From positions 1-5,376 of the forward strand of contig JBAYFX010000045.1 of the NCBI GenBank assembly GCA_041666965.1: 5,376 nucleotides of DNA, read 5' to 3'. This document shows, piece by piece, positions 1-2,860 of this stretch (the first letter of the stretch is position 1; every line of letters begins with the position of its first letter). The translations under genes and the position numbers were made by a program. A model generated the notes under the pieces. It was given only the letters and a program-made list of their open reading frames with translations, was not told where the DNA came from and made no database searches. The DNA comes from JBAYFX01 sp041666965. GTDB lineage: Bacteria > Patescibacteriota > Microgenomatia > UBA12405.

Positions 1-37
1 ACCTAGGCATCCACCGTTTGCTTTATTTAAACCCCTC
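1..37 (-). rRNA. rrl: 23S ribosomal RNA, 5' end only (runs off left edge)
   Basis: The first 17 bases, read on the minus strand, are ACGGTGGATGCCTAGGT. This is the very conserved 5' motif of bacterial 23S rRNA (ACGGTGGATGCC in E. coli, about 20 nt from the mature 5' end). By that spacing the mature 5' end falls near position 37, give or take a few bases. Only about 37 nt are inside the window, so the rest of the gene and any 5S gene lie to the left. The upstream tRNA-Ala and boxA support the assignment. The exact 5' end is inferred, not seen. Confidence 0.85.
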
Positions 38-39
38 AA

Positions 40-65
40 TTAGGCAACTCAATTTAGTCGCCCAA
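40..65 (-). other. Stem-loop just upstream of 23S rRNA
   Basis: The arms 40-48 and 57-65 can form a 9-bp stem in the minus-strand RNA, with two G-U pairs and an 8-nt loop. It lies immediately before the predicted 23S 5' end, so it may help shape the precursor for processing. The role is inferred. Normally the 5' flank of 23S pairs with the 3' flank of the gene, which is outside this window. Confidence 0.35.
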
Positions 66-77
66 CTGATGACAATA

Positions 78-89
78 TTTTAAAGAGCA
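78..89 (-). promoter_or_regulatory. boxA-like rRNA antitermination element
   Basis: The minus strand reads TGCTCTTTAAAA, matching the E. coli rrn boxA consensus TGCTCTTTAACA at 11 of 12 positions. In E. coli, boxA RNA in the rrn leader and in the 16S-23S spacer recruits NusB/NusE to make RNA polymerase resistant to termination across rRNA. Here it lies about 40 nt before the 23S 5' end, just after a strong hairpin, which is the place expected for the spacer copy. The function is inferred from motif and position. Confidence 0.6.
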
Positions 90-100
90 AAAACTTAGTG

Positions 101-127
101 GGAGAAAAGAAGAATCTTCTTTTCTCC
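101..127 (-). repeat. Perfect 13-bp inverted repeat in the 23S leader
   Basis: The arms 101-113 (GGAGAAAAGAAGA on the plus strand) and 115-127 are perfect reverse complements separated by one base, so the RNA forms a long purine/pyrimidine stem. On the transcribed strand the hairpin comes between tRNA-Ala and boxA. It could be a boxB-like element or an RNase III processing stem. It has no adjacent U-run, so it is not an ordinary intrinsic terminator. Confidence 0.7.
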
Positions 128-157
128 GTTCTAAATTCTTCTAAGCCTTAAGCTTAG

Positions 158-230
158 TGGACCTGGGGGGACTCGAACCCCCGACCTTCTCGTTGCAAAC
201 GAGACGCTCTACCAACTAAGCCACAGGCCC
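158..230 (-). tRNA. tRNA-Ala (anticodon UGC)
   Basis: This is a complete cloverleaf of 73 nt. The acceptor is GGGCCTG/CAGGTCC, with a G-U wobble at the third pair, the classic alanine identity element. The D arm is GCTT...GAGC, the anticodon arm is TCTCG-TTTGCAA-CGAGA with anticodon TGC, and the T arm is GGGGG-TTCGAGT-CCCCC. The discriminator is A at 158. The following bases are CTA, so CCA is not encoded and must be added by tRNA nucleotidyltransferase. It lies about 120 nt upstream of the 23S gene on the same strand, the standard place for tRNA-Ala in an rRNA spacer, but no 16S gene follows on the other side. Confidence 0.97.
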
Positions 231-256
231 TCAGCCTGACTACTTACTTTTCGGCC

Positions 257-286
257 AAAAAAAAGCCGACAGCTGCTGCTCTCGGC
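257..286 (-). terminator. Intrinsic terminator-like hairpin upstream of tRNA-Ala
   Basis: On the minus strand the stem GCCGA/TCGGC (282-286 with 265-269), with an inner AGC/GCT extension across a G-G mismatch, is followed directly by eight T residues (257-264). This is the form of a Rho-independent terminator. It is oddly placed, between a minus-strand promoter (377-405) and tRNA-Ala, with no second promoter visible in the 26 bases before the tRNA. It may end a short RNA, act as an attenuator for the tRNA/23S unit, or be overridden by antitermination. Confidence 0.6.
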
Positions 287-370
287 ATCTTCAAATCATC
301 TCACTCGTCTACGCCACTCTCCCCCTCCCCATTCCGTTTAAAAAAGATTTGATTGAAAGCATCAGCAAGT
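257..370 (-). ncRNA. Possible ~110-nt leader or small RNA
   Basis: A minus-strand promoter (377-405) predicts a start near 370, and the terminator hairpin ends at 257, giving a discrete RNA of about 110 nt. Inside it, 346-352 and 291-297 form a perfect 7-bp helix (TCAAATC/GATTTGA in the RNA), closing a G-rich loop that contains GGGGAGGGGG. I find no match to 5S, SRP, tmRNA, 6S or RNase P core motifs. It may simply be the leader of the tRNA-Ala/23S transcript. No convincing ORF is present. Confidence 0.3.
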
Positions 371-376
371 GTCGTT

Positions 377-405
377 ATTTTACCCCAGATCTTTAGGTTT
401 ATCAA
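377..405 (-). promoter_or_regulatory. Sigma-70-type promoter toward tRNA-Ala/23S
   Basis: The minus strand has TTGATA (400-405), exactly 17 nt, then TAAAAT (377-382), giving a predicted start near 370. It is the only good promoter I can see upstream of tRNA-Ala and 23S, so it may drive the rRNA unit or the short RNA that ends at the hairpin at 257-286. It lies back to back with the DedA promoter at 429-457. It is a consensus-based prediction. Confidence 0.55.
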
Positions 406-425
406 CCCACCAAATCCAGATCTTT
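385..425. repeat. Two 10-bp direct repeats with palindromic AGATCT cores (possible operator pair)
   Basis: CCAGATCTTT occurs at 385-394 and again at 416-425, a centre spacing of 31 bp, close to three helical turns. The first copy lies in the spacer of the minus-strand promoter. The second ends four bases before the -35 of the plus-strand promoter. One dimeric regulator bound at both could affect both divergent promoters. No cognate regulator gene is visible in the window. Confidence 0.35.
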
Positions 426-428
426 CTA

Positions 429-457
429 TTGTCCAATTATTCTATTTCCCCTATCAT
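429..457 (+). promoter_or_regulatory. Promoter of the DedA gene, predicting a leaderless mRNA
   Basis: The elements are TTGTCC (429-434), a 17-nt spacer, and TATCAT (452-457). The six following bases lead straight to the ATG at 464, so the expected transcription start falls at or within a base or two of the start codon. There is no Shine-Dalgarno-like sequence before the ATG. Together these suggest a leaderless transcript. This promoter also argues against the longer TTG-initiated reading frame that begins at 353. Confidence 0.55.
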
Positions 458-463
458 AGACCT

Positions 464-1108
464 ATGACTGAAATTTTAGATTTAATCCTCAACCTTATCC
501 GCACTAATGGTACCTTAGCCATGTTATTTGGCGGATTTGTCGAACAGATTATTGTCCCCATTCCTTCACCGATAATCACAATGGCTGGTGGGGCTTTTTT
601 AATCGACAATCCCCAACCTTTTTTCCCCTCCATTCTTCAAATCCTAACCCGAGTCTCCCTTCCGTATTCTTTTGCCGCAACCATAGGAACTTCCTTAGTT
701 TTTCTCCTTGCTTACTTCGGTGGCCGACCTATCATAGAAAAATTTGGTTCCAAAATCGGGGTCAGTTGGAAACTAATTGAAAAAATTAGAACAGATTTTC
801 AGAAATCTATTAGTGATGAGCTTTTCATTTTCATTTCTTGTATTATTCCTGTCGTTCCAGTTTCACTAATATCAGCCTTCTGCGGAGCTTTCCGCACCCC
901 CCCTCTCAAATTTTATCCAACAGTGTTTGGTGCCCTAATAGTCCGTTCTTTAATTCTTGGTTTTATTGGCTTTCAAATGGGCGAAACTTTTATTTCCTTA
1001 GCCCACGGCCTTGATAAAGTTGAAAGTCTACTTACCATTATCGGAGCCCTTATACTCCTTGGATTTTTATACGTAAAAAGAGAAAAGTGGCTCAAATCTA
1101 ATAGTTAA
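464..1108 (+). CDS. DedA/VTT-family membrane protein
   Basis: The predicted protein has 214 residues and several hydrophobic segments, roughly 16-47, 68-85, 120-142, 152-172 and 188-204. Family marks are E27 followed by PIP at 32-34 and GG at 42-43, matching the E-x-PxP...G region of DedA/VTT (SNARE-associated) proteins. The second half-repeat has IIPVVP at 127-132 and a conserved-type G at 141. DedA proteins are polytopic inner-membrane proteins linked to lipid scrambling or recycling and to membrane-potential homeostasis; the exact substrate here is unknown. The frame stays open upstream to a TTG at 353, but the upstream residues are not hydrophobic or family-like and overlap both promoters, so the ATG at 464 is chosen. 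The usual Arg of the second motif is not evident, so the protein is somewhat divergent. Its stop codon overlaps that of the convergent GH18 gene. Confidence 0.82.
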   Translation: MTEILDLILNLIRTNGTLAMLFGGFVEQIIVPIPSPIITMAGGAFLIDNPQPFFPSILQILTRVSLPYSFAATIGTSLVFLLAYFGGRPIIEKFGSKIGVSWKLIEKIRTDFQKSISDELFIFISCIIPVVPVSLISAFCGAFRTPPLKFYPTVFGALIVRSLILGFIGFQMGETFISLAHGLDKVESLLTIIGALILLGFLYVKREKWLKSNS

Positions 1109-2226
1109 TCAAGTCGCCACAGCTTGTTCCACCACTCACCACTTTCACCCTCGTAACCTAGCGCCCAAAATCCAATCCCTCCAAATTCAAAATTGTTAAT
1201 TATTCTTGCCTTTTCTGCCAAACTCTTAATGTTTTCATAATATACCTGATAAATCATCCCGCTACTTTCCGTCTTAATCATTCTTGGACTAAAACTCAGC
1301 TCATCCCAATCAACCCTCCATTCACCCGATTTTTCCATTTCCGCCGATCTCTTCAGGCTAGCCATCTTATAATCTCCCTCCACCACATCAGCACCCACTT
1401 CTTCACTTTCAGTTTGCCATTCGTAACCATACAATGGAAGCGCTATCACAATTTTATTTTTATCCAAACCCAAAACATTAACTCTTTGTGCCATCTCCCA
1501 AATGCTCCTTTTCCCATCAGGCGCTCTCAGCGGAGCCACCGGTCCCGCAATTTTCGAACCTGCGCCATGAAAGTCATACGCCATAACTAGCACATAATCG
1601 CACACCGCAAACAGTTTGTTAATTCTCTCCACTGATCCTTTGTTGATGGTGTTTACAAATACATCCACCCCCACTTCACCCAAATTCTTGCTTCTTAACT
1701 CAACTAAAAACCTTAAAAACTTATCATCCAATACTGCCACCGGGTCACCCTGATACTCAAAATCCACATTCACTCCATCAAAATCCCCCGCAATTACCAC
1801 CGCCGCCACTTCCTCAATCAATTTTTCCCTGGCCAATTTATCATCTAACAATAGATCAATCGCTTCGTCATTAAATAACTTAATTCCAACAATATTTTTT
1901 ACCCCACTGTCTCCTGCCCTTTTTTTTAAGTCCAAATAACTTTGACTGCTAATTTTTTTAGATTGACTGTCCCAAACCAAACTCCCACTTTCACTCACCT
2001 CAATCCCCAAAAACACCAAATCAGTTAATTCCTCACCGTAATTTCTGGTTTTCCCCACCATCCATGTAGGCAAAAAACCCACTACCCTTTTCCAATCAGG
2101 TTTTTTTATGTTTTTCACATTACCCATCGGATTATTCCATTCTCTGTTTCTAAACACCGAAAAACTCCACCCTGCCAAAACCAGTAAAATAATAACTAAG
2201 CTAAGTCTAAGTAAATTTTTACTCAC
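1105..2226 (-). CDS. Membrane-anchored GH18-family glycosidase (YaaH/SleL-like)
   Basis: The protein has 373 residues. Residues 5-22 are a hydrophobic signal anchor, and a short linker leads to a GH18 barrel from about residue 47. The catalytic signature DGVNVDFE lies at 150-157, with D150, D155 and the presumed proton donor E157. Further family marks are MAYDFHG (215-221), PVAPL (229-233), ALPLYGYEW (262-270) and GFWALGYEG (352-360, with the conserved late Trp). The pattern resembles spore-lysin type GH18 proteins such as YaaH/SleL, which cut N-acetylglucosaminyl bonds in peptidoglycan, but no LysM domains are present. It probably acts outside the cytoplasmic membrane on peptidoglycan or other GlcNAc polymers; the substrate is inferred. 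The GTG start is kept because it gives the complete anchor and overlaps the stop of the small ORF upstream. A weak GGGA lies about 10 nt before it. Confidence 0.88.
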   Translation of the reverse strand: MSKNLLRLSLVIILLVLAGWSFSVFRNREWNNPMGNVKNIKKPDWKRVVGFLPTWMVGKTRNYGEELTDLVFLGIEVSESGSLVWDSQSKKISSQSYLDLKKRAGDSGVKNIVGIKLFNDEAIDLLLDDKLAREKLIEEVAAVVIAGDFDGVNVDFEYQGDPVAVLDDKFLRFLVELRSKNLGEVGVDVFVNTINKGSVERINKLFAVCDYVLVMAYDFHGAGSKIAGPVAPLRAPDGKRSIWEMAQRVNVLGLDKNKIVIALPLYGYEWQTESEEVGADVVEGDYKMASLKRSAEMEKSGEWRVDWDELSFSPRMIKTESSGMIYQVYYENIKSLAEKARIINNFEFGGIGFWALGYEGESGEWWNKLWRLD

Positions 2227-2338
2227 AATTATTTCCCGTCAGTGCCTTCCAGCTCCGTCGCCAATTGGCCCACTCACCCAACAATAGCCACGCACCAATT
2301 GAAATGATTATAAAATTTCTAAATACCCTTTTTGTCAT
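2219..2338 (-). CDS. Small Trp-rich membrane peptide, translationally coupled to GH18
   Basis: This is a 39-codon ORF (ATG at 2338, TAA at 2219-2221). It has a basic N-terminus (MTKRVFRN), one hydrophobic stretch at about residues 9-21, then a basic tail with tryptophans at 17, 23, 26 and 30. Its last eight bases overlap the start of the GH18 gene in another frame (TGT GAG TAA against GTG AGT AA). Such an overlap is typical of translational coupling and is the main reason to take the ORF seriously. I do not recognise the peptide. It may be a small membrane partner or only a leader that feeds ribosomes to the glycosidase gene. Chance ORFs of this length are common, so confidence is moderate. 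Confidence 0.45.
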   Translation of the reverse strand: MTKRVFRNFIIISIGAWLLLGEWANWRRSWKALTGNNCE

Positions 2339-2348
2339 ACCTGCTATT

Positions 2349-2354
2349 ATTTTA
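2349..2354 (-). promoter_or_regulatory. Possible -10 element for the small ORF/GH18 unit
   Basis: TAAAAT on the minus strand lies ten bases before the ATG at 2338, which would give a transcript with almost no leader. No good -35 is found 16-18 nt upstream, so support is weak. Transcription reading through from tRNA-Ile is an alternative source. Confidence 0.25.
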
Positions 2355-2413
2355 CCTCAAACCAAAGACCCGTATCCACTCCCCAAGCTCAAGTCACTCT
2401 TTTTTAAATTATT

Positions 2414-2446
2414 TGTGGGCAATAATGGACTCGAACCATTGACCCC
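2414..2446. repeat. 33-bp direct repeat, copy A (tRNA-Ile 3' end)
   Basis: This segment is identical over 33 bp to 2737-2769, with flanks that diverge at once on both sides. It covers the T arm, the 3' acceptor strand, the discriminator A and two more bases of tRNA-Ile. A tRNA 3' end duplicated as a direct repeat is the usual footprint of site-specific insertion at a tRNA gene. Confidence 0.9.
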
Positions 2447-2470
2447 TCCGACATTTGTCGGAGTGCTCAA
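2414..2470 (-). pseudogene. tRNA-Ile 3'-half fragment with a replaced anticodon arm
   Basis: On the minus strand, right after the GIY-YIG stop codon, the sequence resumes as tRNA. TTGAGCAC resembles the 3' side of the D arm (TTAGAGCAC in tRNA-Ile). It is followed by a hairpin where the anticodon arm should be (7-bp stem CTCCGAC/GTCGGAG with an AAAT loop, 2446-2463), then a perfect copy of the T arm and 3' acceptor strand. No 5' acceptor strand or full D arm exists, and the loop is not a normal 7-nt anticodon loop. It therefore cannot make a tRNA by itself. It may be the displaced original 3' end, or a structural end of the nuclease element. Confidence 0.75.
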
Positions 2471-2737
2471 TTACTTTATGACACATTTATTGTTGTAAAT
2501 TATCTTCTCAATAATTATTTTTGACTTTTTCATTTTTATTTTGCGCTCAGTAATTCTTGCTTCTCCAATGGATTCATATTCTTTCTTAAACCTTAATTTC
2601 CACGGAACAAGCAATCGAGTCGCAACAACTTTTCTCTTATTGTGAAATTCTTCAAGCCTCCGTTCAACGTTTACCGATGAACCTACATAGTATCTACTAT
2701 TCTTAAGGCTTTGGATTATGTACAAATAACCTTTCAT
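2471..2737 (-). CDS. Single-domain GIY-YIG (URI-type) endonuclease
   Basis: The 88-residue protein is almost entirely one GIY-YIG domain. YLYIIQS (4-10) supplies the first motif and YYVGSS (16-21) the second. They are followed by R26-R27, H32 and E64 (in ARITERKIK), the usual positions for the catalytic Arg, His and metal-binding Glu. The length and lysine-rich tail fit the small URI-domain nucleases (COG2827-like), and no key residue appears lost. Members are related to the UvrC N-terminal nuclease and to homing endonucleases; the target here is unknown. The ATG starts one base after the discriminator base of tRNA-Ile and its A is the last base of the 33-bp repeat. There is no Shine-Dalgarno, since the upstream bases are the tRNA acceptor strand. 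Expression probably depends on the tRNA promoter and on tRNA 3' processing. Its G+C, about 31%, is low for the window. Confidence 0.9.
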   Translation of the reverse strand: MKGYLYIIQSLKNSRYYVGSSVNVERRLEEFHNKRKVVATRLLVPWKLRFKKEYESIGEARITERKIKMKKSKIIIEKIIYNNKCVIK

Positions 2738-2769
2738 GTGGGCAATAATGGACTCGAACCATTGACCCC
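2737..2769. repeat. 33-bp direct repeat, copy B (within intact tRNA-Ile)
   Basis: This is the perfect partner of 2414-2446. This copy is the functional 3' part of tRNA-Ile and ends on the first base of the GIY-YIG start codon. Copy A continues ACAAAT where copy B has ACATG, so only this junction creates an ATG. Confidence 0.9.
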
Positions 2770-2812
2770 CGTCTTATCAGGACGGTGCTCTAACCAACTG
2801 AGCTAATTGCCC
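2739..2812 (-). tRNA. tRNA-Ile (anticodon GAU)
   Basis: This is a complete 74-nt cloverleaf. The acceptor is GGGCAAT/ATTGCCC, the D arm is GCTC...GAGC, the anticodon arm is CCGTC-CTGATAA-GACGG with anticodon GAT, and the T arm is AATGG-TTCGAGT-CCATT, with discriminator A. The next bases are CAT, so CCA is not encoded. An extended -10 promoter lies just upstream and the GIY-YIG gene begins one base after the tRNA. tRNA-Ile(GAU) and tRNA-Ala(UGC) are the two tRNAs usually found in rRNA spacers; here they lie about 2.5 kb apart on the same strand. Confidence 0.97.
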
Positions 2813-2831
2813 CACAATCTCAAACAAAGCG

Positions 2832-2840
2832 ATTATAACA
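2832..2840 (-). promoter_or_regulatory. Extended -10 promoter of tRNA-Ile
   Basis: TGTTATAAT on the minus strand is a perfect -10 preceded by the TGn extension. The -35 region is weak, as is common with extended -10 promoters. The predicted start near 2825 leaves a leader of about 12 nt before the tRNA. The same transcript would carry the GIY-YIG gene. Confidence 0.65.
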
Positions 2841-2860
2841 CGCAAGTTTATTCAATAAAA

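Larger units (their letters stand above)
2414..2736 (-). mobile_element. Putative minimal GIY-YIG homing unit at tRNA-Ile (323-bp period)
   Basis: From the start of one 33-bp repeat to the start of the next is 323 bp. This unit holds only the GIY-YIG gene and the tRNA-like fragment. The gene is fused almost directly to the intact tRNA on one side and ends 9 bp from the tRNA-like hairpin on the other. It is clearly richer in A+T (about 31% G+C by hand count over 2471-2737). The reading is that a nuclease gene inserted at the 3' end of tRNA-Ile and regenerated a functional tRNA. The layout is seen in the sequence; mobility is inferred. No integrase or transposase is present. Confidence 0.5.

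Noticed and set aside
245..291. A 14-codon ORF on the minus strand (ATG at 289) crossing the terminator hairpin, considered as a leader peptide.
   Set aside because: It is too short to be distinguished from chance, has no clear ribosome-binding site, and shows no run of regulatory codons.
345..362. Possible second boxA in the leader (TGCTTTCAATCA on the minus strand).
   Set aside because: It matches the boxA consensus at only about 8 of 12 positions, unlike the strong copy at 78-89.
353..463. N-terminal extension of the DedA frame from a TTG at 353.
   Set aside because: It overlaps both divergent promoters and the repeat pair, lacks family-like sequence, and the ATG at 464 sits exactly where the plus-strand promoter would start transcription.
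2414..2470. Copy A as a functional tRNA.
   Set aside because: It lacks the 5' acceptor strand and most of the D arm, and has no proper 7-nt anticodon loop.
2265..2498. Plus-strand ORF of 77 codons.
   Set aside because: It runs antisense through the tRNA fragment, the small membrane ORF and the nuclease end, and its sequence resembles no family.
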